DNA of 64,000 nt, taken from positions 1,302,001-1,366,000 of the forward strand of contig CAWDUC010000020.1 in the NCBI GenBank assembly GCA_963805405.1. The letters run 5' to 3'. The notes below the pieces were generated by a model. That model was not told where the DNA came from. It did not search any database and saw only the letters and a list, made by a program, of their open reading frames with translations. Of the stretch, positions 1 to 8,137 are shown piece after piece; position 1 is the first letter of the stretch, and every line of letters starts with the position of its first letter. The position numbers were made by a program, and so were the translations under genes. The stretch comes from JAEUMG01 sp963805405. GTDB lineage: Bacteria > Pseudomonadota > Alphaproteobacteria > Rhizobiales > Aestuariivirgaceae.

Positions 1-404
1 GAGATCAGCACGGGCGCGCCGGAATCGAACAGAGCGGCATTGAAATCGGTGACTTCCGAGCCTTCGGCCGAATTCAGCCGTTCAAGGATCGTGACGTCAA
101 ACAGATGGCCGCCCTCGGCGATCGCATCGACGATACCGAGCGGTGATTCGACATAATCGACGAAGGTTTTGCCGGTGCACATTTCCTTATAGGCGGCGCG
201 TCCGAGTGCTTGGGCCGCATCATGCTCTGCCTTGTTGTCGATGACTGTGACGACGCTGTCCATCGCAGCCGGCATGATTTCTTCCGGCGGCAGAATGAGC
301 GAGACCGTCAAGCGACAGTTCAAGGCTTCGCAGAATGACAATGCAAAACCGAGCGACTCCTGGTCGTTCGGGCTACCGTCAAGATAAATCGTGGCGCGGC
401 GCAT
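1..404 (-). CDS. Universal stress protein (UspA) family, 5' part only
   Basis: The first 134 residues are visible; the C-terminus lies beyond base 1. The start (MRRATIYLDGSPNDQESL) has the first beta strand and the 'YLDGS' turn seen in many UspA-fold proteins, followed by alternating amphipathic helices and strands. The family is cytoplasmic, binds ATP in some members and supports survival under stress. The ATP-binding glycine motif would be in the missing part, so binding cannot be judged. It heads a stretch with several stress-type genes (topoisomerase IB, CsbD). The family call rests on fold-like pattern and context. Confidence 0.6.
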   Translation of the reverse strand, partial: MRRATIYLDGSPNDQESLGFALSFCEALNCRLTVSLILPPEEIMPAAMDSVVTVIDNKAEHDAAQALGRAAYKEMCTGKTFVDYVESPLGIVDAIAEGGHLFDVTILERLNSAEGSEVTDFNAALFDSGAPVLI

Positions 405-495
405 GATGGCTCCTCAAATGGCGTGGGAATCGGGAAAGGCGTACGAGTTGCGGCGGAGATTGGCCCCAAGCGAGCGGGCTTGCAAGTCCGGCTGG

Positions 496-867
496 TTAAC
501 GCCCGCAGCCGAACAGGATGGCGGCGCTCATGCCGACGCGGAAGTCGGTATTGTTCTGCACGTATTCATCGAGTTTCGGGAGTGTGTTTGCCGGCGGCAT
601 GGGAACCACAATCTTCAAAGGCTTGTTCGCCGTGCCGACACCGTCGAGGACAGCCTCGACAATATTATCTTCAAGAATATTGGTAAACGCGACGGAGAGC
701 GATGTGAGATCCACACGCTTCAGGACCTCGTCCCAGCGAGCCTCCTTCTGTGCATCGGTATTGCCCGCTGGCAGGTTTCCAATCTGCAATATCTTATACC
801 ACTCGGCGAGGATCACATCGGCGATGTCGGTCGCATTGCGATCTTTGCGGATGCGTGATCTGGCCAT
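496..867 (-). CDS. Hypothetical protein, about 123 residues
   Basis: I do not recognise the family. The protein starts MARSRIRKDRN and reads as a compact globular protein: a predicted N-terminal helix (ATDIADVILAEWYKILQ), a charged middle, and a C-terminal part rich in small residues ending in ILFGCGR. There is no signal peptide. An in-frame start 24 bases upstream exists, but 867 gives the more natural N-terminus. It lies on the same strand as the Usp gene, with about 90 bases between. The function is unknown; composition and frame integrity make it a likely real gene. Confidence 0.55.
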   Translation of the reverse strand: MARSRIRKDRNATDIADVILAEWYKILQIGNLPAGNTDAQKEARWDEVLKRVDLTSLSVAFTNILEDNIVEAVLDGVGTANKPLKIVVPMPPANTLPKLDEYVQNNTDFRVGMSAAILFGCGR

Positions 868-1013
868 TGGAGCCCCCTGGCAGCGCGCCACACGGTGCGT
901 GGGCGACTATACTTACACGATTAGCCGAAGCGAGACAAAGCCCCTCTATCGGTGAGTTCGGATTCGGACTATATTCGGCGGCGTTCAATTGCGTCCGTCC
1001 GTGGGAGGTCACC

Positions 1014-2528
1014 ATGATCAGGATCGCGCTTGCTTCCCTCTTGGGATCGATACTTTCCATGCCGCTGGCGGCCGAGGCGATGGCGCAAGAGCAGGCTGGC
1101 GAGAAAGAGATGCAGGTTGTCGAGCCGGCGGTCGATTATGAGGCCTTGGCACGTAATCAGACCATTGTCTGGTTCAAGAAAAAAACGGAACCGCAAATCC
1201 GAGCCGCCATGAGCGAATTCGCAAATGGCAGATCCTTCGCAAACATTGAAAAGCCTCCAACGTTCCAGATCGGACCATTTAGTGGCGTTGTGCTGAAGGT
1301 CGGCGCGGCCGAGGCCAATGCTATGCTTAGTGAACTCGATCTGCGTTCGCGCGGAAACGAGAAAGCGGCCCTCGATTCAAAAGCAGCGCTTGATGCAATT
1401 GAAGTTGTCGAACCAGACGGCATTGTCGAGTTGTTCGACGACGGATGCGGGCCCGACGATGCGATCGCGATCGCAACGAACGAAAACTATGAAACAACGT
1501 TGCCGGACTGGTTGCTCTACACGGGCGCACCGTTGGTGCCGAAGAACAATAATTTTATGCGATCTGTCTGGATCGTCGATACGGGGATCAGTCGCTACTA
1601 CGATCGCAATGACAACAATAATGAGCTGAGGGTCGAGAGAGGCGCTGCCAATAATCGCAGTGCCAATTGCCTCAACCCCGATCCCGATATCGCCTGCGTG
1701 CCGGACGTCGTGAACGCCTCCAACACAAATGACAGGATCGGTCATGGCACGATGATCGCCGGCATCATCGGCGCCAAGGCGAATAACAAATGGTTCAAGG
1801 GCATCGCGCCCGGTGTCAATCTTATCGCGATCAAGGCCTTCCGTGGAAAGAAGGTCAATTGGATAACCATCTACAAGGCGCTTCAGTATGTGAGTTAAAG
1901 GGCTCAGCCGGGAGACGTGGTGAATATCAGCTTTGGCGGTCCCTGGAGTTTCGCAGCACCCGAGGGTTTGCCCAAGCCGAATACGCGAGCGATCGAAGAA
2001 ATGCTGCGCGCGATGGTGACTGACAAGGGCCTTCGAATTGCAGTTGCGGCAGGCAACATCGGGGAATATGGCGACGTCGACAGTTCCGGCTACGTACAGA
2101 CGATTTCGCCGGCGCGCGCCGGCGGCTTTCGGGATTCCGGCGGAATGATCATGACGAGCTCGGCGGTGGGCGACAGCAATGCCAACATGTCGGTATTTGC
2201 ACCGACATTCTGGGAATATTCGGGTTTCGGCAATAAGTGCGGCACCGGCGTCGGCGCAGTTTGCACGGAAGGACCGCCTGATTTTGCCGAGCCGGGTGTC
2301 AACATAACATCCTTGTGGCCGGGTGGAGAAAAGAACACCTGCAGCGGCACCTCATTCTCCTCCGCCGTTCTCTCGGGCCTCCTTGTGCAGGGTACGGAAA
2401 TCCAGGACAAGGATAGGGTGAAGGACGATCCAAGCGGTTTGGACAAGACGACGATTGACGATAACGACGATGTGGTCGGCGGTTGTCTCATCAACGACAA
2501 TGGGGCCTGCAAGGAAGTAACGCCGTGA
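1014..2528 (+). pseudogene. Secreted subtilisin-like serine protease (S8), interrupted by an in-frame stop
   Basis: A GGGAGG ribosome site precedes the ATG at 1014. Residues 1-24 form a signal peptide ending near AMA-QEQ. The S8 catalytic triad is complete: Asp in WIVDTG (about residue 189), His in GHGTM (about 244) and Ser in GTSFSS (about 447), with the oxyanion Asn in AAGN. A TAA at 1896-1898 (codon 295) splits the frame between the His and Ser blocks, and the same frame continues unbroken to 2528. Read through, the protein is 504 residues and probably an exported or periplasmic protease. The stop is either a true nonsense mutation or a one-base sequence error; the downstream half keeps family motifs, so any decay would be recent. 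Confidence 0.8.
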
Positions 2529-2618
2529 GAGGCTCGCCTAGGATCTTACGTTTATAGCAGTGCCGGATTATTTTACGGCACGCGGAACCAACTACCCTGT
2601 TCCGGCTCTTTCGATCTC

Positions 2619-3659
2619 GTGGCCCTGTCGGAAGAAATCCAGGCAATAGAACTGCGCGCAGTGAGCGAGGCTGGCCTGCGCCGCGTCGCTCCCGACGACC
2701 TGCCCATACATCGAACAGGCAACACCGGCAGTTTTCGCTATTCGTCGGATGAGGGTGCCTTGAGCCGAGCATGCCTTGCGCGCATCAAGTCGCTTGTCAT
2801 CCCTCCAGCCTGGGGAGATGTGCGGATCGCAAAAGATCCACAGGCACATCTTCAGGCGGTCGGCCGCGATGAGGCGGGCCGGCTGCAATATATCTATCAC
2901 ACCGCATGGGAGGACGTTCGTTCGGAGATCAAGCTTCACAAGATCCTGCGGCTTGGCAAATGTCTGAGCAGGATTAGGGATGCCGTCGCCAATGATCTTG
3001 CCGATCGCTCCGCGAACTGGCCCTTGGCCGCAGCCGTCCGGCTGATCGACCTACTCCATTTGCGCGCGGGGCATGAAGGATATGCAGGCGATGAAGGTGG
3101 CCGCGGGGTTGCTACGCTTCTTAAGCGTCACGTCAAATTCGAGTCGGGCGGCGTGCGCCTGCGCTTTCGTGGAAAGGGAGGCAAACTCATCGACAAGAGC
3201 TGTGACGACAGTGAATTGTGCTCATCGATCAAGGACCTTTACGCGATCCGAGGTTCACGGCTCTTCAAGGTAAAAAGCGAGAGCGGATATCGCCCTATCA
3301 CGGCCTCGATGCTCAATCACTACCTGGCTGAGATCGCCGGCAAGCCCGTATCAGCCAAGGACTTTCGAACTTTCTTCGCATCGGGAAAAGCGCTCGAACT
3401 ATTGGCGAAAAGCGATCGTTCATCGGCCGCCGCGGTTAAGCGGTCTATTGCGGCGGCCGCTCGTCAGATATCCGAACATCTGGCGAATACGCCGACCATC
3501 GTGAGGAAGAGCTATATCCACGCCTGTGTTCTTCAGGCTTTTGAGACCGCGCCAGACGCGTTAGTAGCGCCAAGCCGCAAGCGCGATGGCCTGACCAAAT
3601 GCGAAGCATCGCTCACTCGCTTTCTGAAATTAGCCGCAGGTCAATCGTCTAAGGGTTAG
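2619..3659 (+). CDS. DNA topoisomerase IB (poxvirus/bacterial type)
   Basis: The 346-residue protein relaxes supercoils by nicking one strand through a 3'-phosphotyrosine. Visible signatures are the N-terminal IPPAWGDV and HLQAVGRDEAGR blocks, the catalytic-domain blocks RAGHEGYA, LRFRGKGGK and AKDFRTFFAS, and the active-site tyrosine in RKSYIH (about residue 299). Arg/Lys residues expected in the catalytic pentad are present. The GTG at 2619 is the likely start. Just upstream are two dyads, GTGCCG/CGGCAC around 2560-2581 and CGGAAC-N10-GTTCCG at 2583-2604, which may be regulatory. In alphaproteobacteria this enzyme is accessory to the gyrase system and often belongs to the stress regulon. 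Confidence 0.93.
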   Translation: MALSEEIQAIELRAVSEAGLRRVAPDDLPIHRTGNTGSFRYSSDEGALSRACLARIKSLVIPPAWGDVRIAKDPQAHLQAVGRDEAGRLQYIYHTAWEDVRSEIKLHKILRLGKCLSRIRDAVANDLADRSANWPLAAAVRLIDLLHLRAGHEGYAGDEGGRGVATLLKRHVKFESGGVRLRFRGKGGKLIDKSCDDSELCSSIKDLYAIRGSRLFKVKSESGYRPITASMLNHYLAEIAGKPVSAKDFRTFFASGKALELLAKSDRSSAAAVKRSIAAAARQISEHLANTPTIVRKSYIHACVLQAFETAPDALVAPSRKRDGLTKCEASLTRFLKLAAGQSSKG

Positions 3660-3760
3660 GAAAGCACCTGCCAGACGATTGCCGTTACGGCGCTCCAAAA
3701 CGCCAGGAGCACTGCTGCCGTGGAAAGCCAAAGCGGCAAAATTTCTTTCGCCCTGCTCAT
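3656..3760 (-). CDS. Small single-span membrane protein, 34 residues
   Basis: From the ATG at 3760 it reads MSRAKEILPLWLSTAAVLLA and continues with a hydrophobic stretch to VWQVLS: one membrane helix with a short basic N-terminus. A GGAG lies about 10 bases upstream on the minus strand. Its stop overlaps the topoisomerase stop by a few bases in convergent orientation. Such mini-proteins are usually inner-membrane and of unknown function. An upstream in-frame start would give 63 residues but adds no recognisable sequence. Confidence 0.45.
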   Translation of the reverse strand: MSRAKEILPLWLSTAAVLLAFWSAVTAIVWQVLS

Positions 3761-3896
3761 TATTCTTTTTCTCCGTTTGCCGCAGCTTTCAAAGTTCGGG
3801 GCGCCCGATATTGTTCCAGCAAGGGAACTCAGTGAGCCCACCCGCATTAATATCCGTGAGCGAGCTCACCCTCGCGTCGTTTCCTCCCCTCACCTG

Positions 3897-3922
3897 GGCC
3901 CCGCATGTCGGGGCCTTTCTTT
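3897..3922 (+). terminator. Rho-independent terminator
   Basis: The stem GGCCCCG (3897-3903) pairs with CGGGGCC (3909-3915) around a 5-base loop CATGT and is followed by TTTCTTTT. Confidence 0.7.
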
Positions 3923-4006
3923 TGGGGGGAACGCCGTCAGCCGCTCTTTCGTTTTCGTCTCAACGGCCAACCTAGCGCCACAGGTGGTCATTGCCCGGCC
4001 GAACTC

Positions 4007-4041
4007 GCCCCGCCACGTCCGATCCCGGCGGGGCTTTTTTT
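4007..4041 (+). terminator. Rho-independent terminator
   Basis: The stem GCCCCGCC (4007-4014) pairs with GGCGGGGC (4027-4034) with a 12-base loop, followed by seven T. It points rightward although no plus-strand gene lies directly before it. It may be the end of a lost or unrecognised transcript, or a second stop for the hairpin at 3897. Confidence 0.7.
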
Positions 4042-4066
4042 GACGGGTTCGCCCGGCTCTTCTGCA

Positions 4067-4093
4067 TAAAAAAAGCCCCGGATAAACCGGGGC
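4067..4093 (-). terminator. Rho-independent terminator of csbD
   Basis: On the minus strand the stem formed by 4087-4093 and 4075-4081 (7 bp, loop of 5) is followed by a run of T (the A run at 4067-4074). It sits 28 bases past the csbD stop. Confidence 0.8.
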
Positions 4094-4120
4094 TTCGTTA
4101 CGCGATAGCAGCCGAAGAGG

Positions 4121-4327
4121 TTAGTTCCAGGTCTGCGAGGTGTACCAAGTGTCGATATCCTTGCGCACTTCATCCTTCGCGACGCCGTAACGCTCTTGAA
4201 TCTTGCCTTCGAGCTGATCGCGGCGGCCGTTGATCACATCGAGATCGTCGTCCGTGAGTTTGCCCCACTTTTCCTTGACCATGCCCTTGACCTGCTTCCA
4301 GTTACCTTCAACCCGATTCCAATCCAT
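4121..4327 (-). CDS. CsbD family general stress protein
   Basis: This 68-residue protein shows the CsbD/YjbJ signature: MDWNRVEGNWKQVKGMVKEK, then WGKLTDDDL and INGRRDQLEGKIQERYG. The family is small, acidic-basic amphipathic, cytoplasmic, and induced by general stress; its molecular role is not settled. AAAAGGAGAAGG is a strong ribosome site before the ATG. A near-perfect EcfG-type promoter lies 29-53 bases upstream (4356-4380), and a terminator follows, so this is probably a monocistronic general-stress-response gene. Confidence 0.95.
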   Translation of the reverse strand: MDWNRVEGNWKQVKGMVKEKWGKLTDDDLDVINGRRDQLEGKIQERYGVAKDEVRKDIDTWYTSQTWN

Positions 4328-4355
4328 AGCCTTCTCCTTTTGTTAGGTACTGGCA

Positions 4356-4380
4356 AACGCCGCTCCCGCCCTGAGGTTCC
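4356..4380 (-). promoter_or_regulatory. EcfG (general stress sigma factor) promoter for csbD
   Basis: Reading the minus strand, GGAAC (4380-4376) and GTT (4358-4356) are separated by 17 bases, matching the alphaproteobacterial EcfG consensus GGAAC-N16/17-GTT. The predicted transcript would start only a short leader before the csbD ribosome site. Confidence 0.75.
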
Positions 4381-4394
4381 GGAAAATGCGGAGG

Positions 4395-4419
4395 GGAACC
4401 CGCAACGTCAGCGGGTGTT
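4395..4419 (+). promoter_or_regulatory. EcfG-type promoter, divergent from the csbD promoter
   Basis: GGAAC (4395-4399), 17 bases, then GTT (4417-4419) on the plus strand. It is 14 bases from the csbD promoter and faces away from it, toward the small proline-rich frame at 4472. Confidence 0.65.
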
Positions 4420-4471
4420 CTGGTTAGCGAGTGCACCGGTTTGCGAGTGCGCATTTGCTCGGAGAACAAGC

Positions 4472-4573
4472 ATGGCAATCGTTCCCAACCCCAATCCGCC
4501 GACCGACCCAGGTCCCCCTCCTCCGGCGCCGCCGGTACCTGCGGATCCGATTCCCCCAACGCCAAGCCGCTAG
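4472..4573 (+). CDS. Small proline-rich peptide, 33 residues, probable stress gene
   Basis: The frame begins MAIVPNPNPPTDPGPPPPAP and is more than half proline and small residues. It has GGAGAA 6-11 bases before the ATG and an EcfG-type promoter 53 bases upstream. These two sites, not homology, are the case for it being real. It has no signal peptide and no membrane span. Function unknown; a disordered polyproline peptide. It is too short for most gene callers. Confidence 0.45.
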   Translation: MAIVPNPNPPTDPGPPPPAPPVPADPIPPTPSR

Positions 4574-5109
4574 CGTTTGGCCTGTAAAAGAACGCCTAAC
4601 TTCCCATAGGGAATGTAATTCGGGACAACCGACACCGAAGATCGAGGAAAGCGCCTCGATTTCGGCTGTTCGGCGCGCAGCAAAACTCGACAGGCCGCTT
4701 CAAATCACAAGCGGGATCAGTTTCCTAACTTCGGCGAGGTTAGCGTTGCTGCCCCCCTAATTGCGGATTCCTTCCGATATCGGATGCTGTCGGTTTCATT
4801 GTAGAGATCAAACGTGCGAATCACCCCCGTCTGGCTTTGGGGGCCGATGGATTTGTCCGGCGCAGTCGGTAGTCACCCGCGGCTCAGCTCCGCCCGGCGG
4901 CAGGAAGATGGGTGGATTAAATCCCTGTTTACCTCGCCCGATAACCTTTCGTTAGCAGTTGGAGGCCTCTGGAGCGAAAAATGTTGCGTCCGCGCAACAG
5001 GTGCCAGGTATTCGCCTTGGATGCCCCTAACAACCTTCGTTTGCGCTGGGAATCTCCGGGACCTCGCGATACATACGGACCACAAGATTTTTCTGAGAGG
5101 GACTTAGTT
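4574..5109. other. Intergenic region before the porin gene
   Basis: There is no supported gene in these 536 bases. A 12-base perfect palindrome TCCGATATCGGA lies at 4773-4784. The right part should contain the porin promoter, but I cannot point to convincing -35/-10 elements. Confidence 0.4.
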
Positions 5110-5889
5110 ATGTTGAAAAAGACTTTACTCGCAACTGCGGCGACCGTTCTGCTTAGCATGCCGGCCATGGCGGCCGACGTTGTGGAGGCCCCGGTTGAGG
5201 TCTCTTCTTGGACTGCCTTCTATCTTGGTGCCGGTATCGGCGCTGCCTGGTCGGATTTCGATGCCAGCGGCAAATACTGCGACACCTACTCCGACGTCTG
5301 CTGGAAAGAGTATGATGACAACTCTTACTACGGGCTCAGCAAGCTTTTCGGCAGCGATAGCGACACATCGTTCCGCGGAATCGGCCAGCTTGGCTTCGAT
5401 TGGGAAGTTGCTCCGAGCTTCGTACTCGGCGCCTTCGGCGACGTGAACTTCGGCCAGCAGACAGGCGTGTCCAGCAAGTACCTACTGATAATGACTTCGA
5501 CTATAACAAGGCGAGCTACGGCGTTGATGCGCTTTGGACCTTGGGTGGTCGCGTAGGCTTGGGCACCGAGAATACCCTGTTCTACGGCTTGGTCGGATAT
5601 AGCTGGGCGGACGCCCAGGCAAAGCTCGGCCTCGGTTGCGAAGACGGCTTTGGCTGCAATTACACGGCCAAGAATGACGACACCGTCAATGGCTGGACCT
5701 TCGGCGGCGGCGTCGAATTCAAGGGCTGGCTTTGGGACACGGTCTCGACCTCGATCGAATACCGCTACACGCAACCTCGACTCGATTGGCGGGAAGGTCT
5801 GGGTTAACGACTACGATTACGTGAAGCACTCGGTCGATCAGGATATCCAGCAGGTCAACTTGGTCTTCAAATATCGCTTCGGCATGTAA
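5110..5889 (+). CDS. Omp25/Omp31-like outer-membrane beta-barrel protein (two frameshifts)
   Basis: A GAGAGG-like ribosome site precedes the ATG at 5110. Residues 1-22 are a signal peptide ending in AMA, and the mature part begins ADVVEAP and then WTAFYLGAGIGAAWSD, the typical first strand of rhizobial Omp25/31 (opacity-type) barrels. Alternating strands follow (GGRVGLGTENTLFYGLVGYS, NGWTFGGGVEF, STSIEYRY), ending in the outer-membrane signature VFKYRFGM with a C-terminal aromatic. To read it through, the frame must shift near 5485 and near 5790. A strong terminator follows. Likely an abundant structural barrel. Confidence 0.85.
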
Positions 5890-5913
5890 TTCAGTCCTTT
5901 CGGACTTAGAGAA

Positions 5914-5937
5914 GGGCGGGAGAAATCCCGCCCTTTT
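5914..5937 (+). terminator. Rho-independent terminator of the porin gene
   Basis: GGGCGGG (5914-5920), loop AGAAAT, CCCGCCC (5927-5933), then TTTT. Confidence 0.85.
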
Positions 5938-5960
5938 CATTTTGAGGGACACCTTAGAGG

Positions 5961-6132
5961 TTAGCGGCGCCAGATCCTGGGCGAAAAAGCGATGAGCGCG
6001 ATGATCGCCGCCAGCACGATGGTTCCGATCGCGGCCTGAACGAGTTCGAAATTGGGATTGTCTGGCGCAATGAATCAAGTCGGCTATCACGCCGCCGATC
6101 GCCATGAGAATTCCGACAATCCAATCGATCAT
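5961..6132 (-). CDS. Small two-span membrane protein (one frameshift)
   Basis: From the ATG at 6132 it reads MIDWIVGILMAIGGVIAD; after a shift near 6070 it continues PNFELVQAAIGTIVLAAIIA and ends SPRIWRR at 5961. The result is about 57 residues with two hydrophobic helices and a basic tail. It starts 8 bases after the flavin reductase stop, so it may be the last gene of that operon. Family not recognised. If no shift exists the C-terminus would be unrelated basic sequence, which is less likely. Confidence 0.4.
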
Positions 6133-6139
6133 GTGCGGG

Positions 6140-6656
6140 TCAAACCACCACTTTTCGGTATCCGCCACGCCAAAATAGCAGCGGTTTACCGTTGGGATCG
6201 AAGTCGTAGCGAAGCACCTCGCCCACGAAAATAACGTGGTCTCCGCCCTGGTATGTGTAGGCCGTCTTGCACTCGAAAACGCCCAGGCAATCGGGCAGAA
6301 TCTGGGCAGCCGGTCTCTCCCGTTTCGTAGTCGAGCCCTTGCCACTTGTCTCCTAAGGCCTTGGCAAACCTCGCTGAAATCTCTTCCTGGCCTTCTCTCA
6401 GAACGTTCACCGCGAAATGGTCGTTGGAGAGGTAGGCCTTGAAGCTATAGGACGAGCGACCAAGGCTCCAGAGAATCAATGGCGGATCGAGCGACACGGC
6501 ATTGAAGGAGCTCGCAGTATTTCCAACAAGCTCGCCCTTCGGCCCGCGGGTCGTGATGACCGTCACACCGGTAGCAAAAGTGCCCAAGGCATTACGAAAT
6601 TCGCGGGGATCCAACATCTCCGGAAGCCTATCGCGCGCCCGGAGCACTGCCGTCAA
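6140..6656 (-). CDS. Flavin reductase-like (FMN-binding split barrel) protein, one frameshift
   Basis: The N-terminal half carries the flavin reductase signature: FRNALGTFATGVTVITT, NTASSFNAVSLDPPLILWSL and FAVNVL. After a shift near 6300 the other half reads HVIFVGEVLRYDFDP and PLLFWRGGYRKV, matching the family's last strands, and stops at 6140. Such proteins reduce FMN/FAD with NAD(P)H to feed a flavin-dependent monooxygenase, or act alone. The gene begins either at a TTG 4 bases past the nucleoside hydrolase stop (6656) or at ATG 6617. It is translationally linked to the nucleoside hydrolase. Confidence 0.85.
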
Positions 6657-6659
6657 GCG

Positions 6660-7598
6660 TCACGGCAGGCGCGCGATCCGTTCACTCAGAAGGTCGAAAA
6701 ATCCTTGTGAATCAACATCTTTGATGACGTTAGCGGTGGGCGGCTTGCCGGTCACACCCCACCAGTCAACCACCGTCATGCCCATGGTGAGTTCGGATTC
6801 GCATTCGATTGCCACATGAACGTCGCGTCCCGAGAACAGATCGGGCTTGAGAAGCCAAGCGATAACGCACGGGTCGTGCAAAGGACCGCCGTCGGTACCG
6901 TATTTCCGTTCATCGAATCGCTCGAAGAAATCGAGCAGTTCCGCAACAACTGGCCCGGCGCGGTTGGACATCTGTCGGAACGTCGCGACCCTGGTGCGCG
7001 AGGTCAGCGCCTTATGCGTGCAATCGAGGGGAATCAGCGTGATCGGGATGCCGGAGTGGAAAACAACCCGCGCAGCCTGGGGATCGACATAGATGTTGAA
7101 CTCAGCAGCCGGTGTCGTGTTTCCGCCTTCGAAAAACCCCCCGCCCATCGCCACAATCTGCTGAATTCGCGGGGCAATCCTGGGCTCTCGAATCAGCGCC
7201 AGGGCGATGTTCGTAAGCGGTCCCAAGGTGCACAATGTGATCGAGCCCGGCTCGTGCGCCATCAGCGTTTCGACAAGAAAATCAACCGCATATTGCTTCT
7301 GCAACGGCATGGTGGGTTCGGGCAAATCCGGCCCGTCGAGACCGGTTTTCCCGTGCACATATTCCGCCGTCACCAGGGACCGAATCAATGGACGCCCCGC
7401 GCCGGCGAAGACTTTTGCATCACGGCGCCCCGCCAATTCGCAGATCTTGCGGGCGTTCTTCTCGGTCAATGGCAATGGGACGTTTCCCGCCACCGCGGTC
7501 AATCCCAGCACCTCCAGCTCAGGTGAAGCGAAGGCGAGAAGGATGGCTACCGCATCATCCTGTCCCGGATCGGTATCGATAATAATCTTTCGCGGCAT
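6660..7598 (-). CDS. Nucleoside hydrolase (IunH/RihA-type)
   Basis: The protein is about 312 residues. It has the calcium-binding signature DTDPGQDDA near the N-terminus, VAGNVPL, GPLTNIALAL, AMGGGFFEGGN, AAEFNIYVDPQAA and a C-terminal HDPCVIAWLL, all diagnostic of nucleoside hydrolases. It cleaves the N-glycosidic bond of nucleosides to base plus ribose; purine or pyrimidine preference cannot be assigned. ATG 7598 is preferred over the adjacent TTG. It sits 6 bases after the histone-like gene and just before the flavin reductase, suggesting one transcript for nucleoside/base scavenging. Confidence 0.93.
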   Translation of the reverse strand: MPRKIIIDTDPGQDDAVAILLAFASPELEVLGLTAVAGNVPLPLTEKNARKICELAGRRDAKVFAGAGRPLIRSLVTAEYVHGKTGLDGPDLPEPTMPLQKQYAVDFLVETLMAHEPGSITLCTLGPLTNIALALIREPRIAPRIQQIVAMGGGFFEGGNTTPAAEFNIYVDPQAARVVFHSGIPITLIPLDCTHKALTSRTRVATFRQMSNRAGPVVAELLDFFERFDERKYGTDGGPLHDPCVIAWLLKPDLFSGRDVHVAIECESELTMGMTVVDWWGVTGKPPTANVIKDVDSQGFFDLLSERIARLP

Positions 7599-7604
7599 CA
7601 ATAC

Positions 7605-7988
7605 TTAGTTTGTCGGCTCGTCTTTCGGCGGATCCGGCTGCATTGAAGCCGGCAGAATCGGCGCGACCGTTGCGACGATCGTGCTCGTGACCCTTTCGAC
7701 CATGACTTTCGCCGTTTGCTTGGCCTTGGCGATACGTCCAGGCTTCTTCGCGGGCTTGGCCTTCTTCGCCTTCTTTGGCGCTGCCTTCTTCTTGGCAGCT
7801 GCCTTCTTGGCTGCCGGACGCGCCATCGACTTGCGCGCCGTCTTCTTTACAGCCTTCTTCGTGGTCGCTTTCTTCGTCGCTTTCTTCGTCGCTTTCTTTG
7901 TCGTCTTCTTCGCCGGCTTCTTGGCAGACTTCTTCACAGACTTTTTGGCCGATTTCTTTGGAGTTTTCTTCTTTGCCTTCTTAGCCAT
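7605..7988 (-). CDS. Lysine/alanine-rich histone H1-like protein
   Basis: The 127-residue protein opens with tandem KKxAKK-type repeats (MAKKAKKKTPKKSAKKSVKK, then KKATKKATKKATTKK) and A/K/P-rich linkers to about residue 85. A less basic C-terminal tail contains a short hydrophobic segment (STIVATVAPILPAS). It resembles bacterial histone H1-like nucleoid proteins (Hc1, BpH1, AlgP type), which bind DNA without sequence specificity. GGAGGG lies before the ATG. The antisense strand is Phe/Ala-rich open frame, a by-product of the lysine codons. The repeat number may vary between strains. Confidence 0.8.
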   Translation of the reverse strand: MAKKAKKKTPKKSAKKSVKKSAKKPAKKTTKKATKKATKKATTKKAVKKTARKSMARPAAKKAAAKKKAAPKKAKKAKPAKKPGRIAKAKQTAKVMVERVTSTIVATVAPILPASMQPDPPKDEPTN

Positions 7989-8137
7989 TCGAGTGACCCT
8001 CCGCCCAAGGCATGGAATTGCAACGCGACGATAACACCTTTGCCAGCGACTTTGCTCCAGTCATTTCACAAAAATGCCGGATTTTGCACCGGAACTCACC
8101 ATTGATCTCGCAAAGCCATCGCGGGTAGGGTTCGGCC

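Larger units (their letters stand above)
3761..4066. other. Intergenic stretch with two terminator hairpins
   Basis: No convincing gene is present. Apart from the two hairpins listed separately, I see nothing with a recognisable function. Short open frames here have no ribosome site and low-complexity translations. Confidence 0.5.

Noticed and set aside
7681..8105. Phe/Ala/Leu-rich open frames opposite the histone-like gene
   Set aside because: They are the complement of lysine/alanine codon repeats and have no ribosome site of their own.
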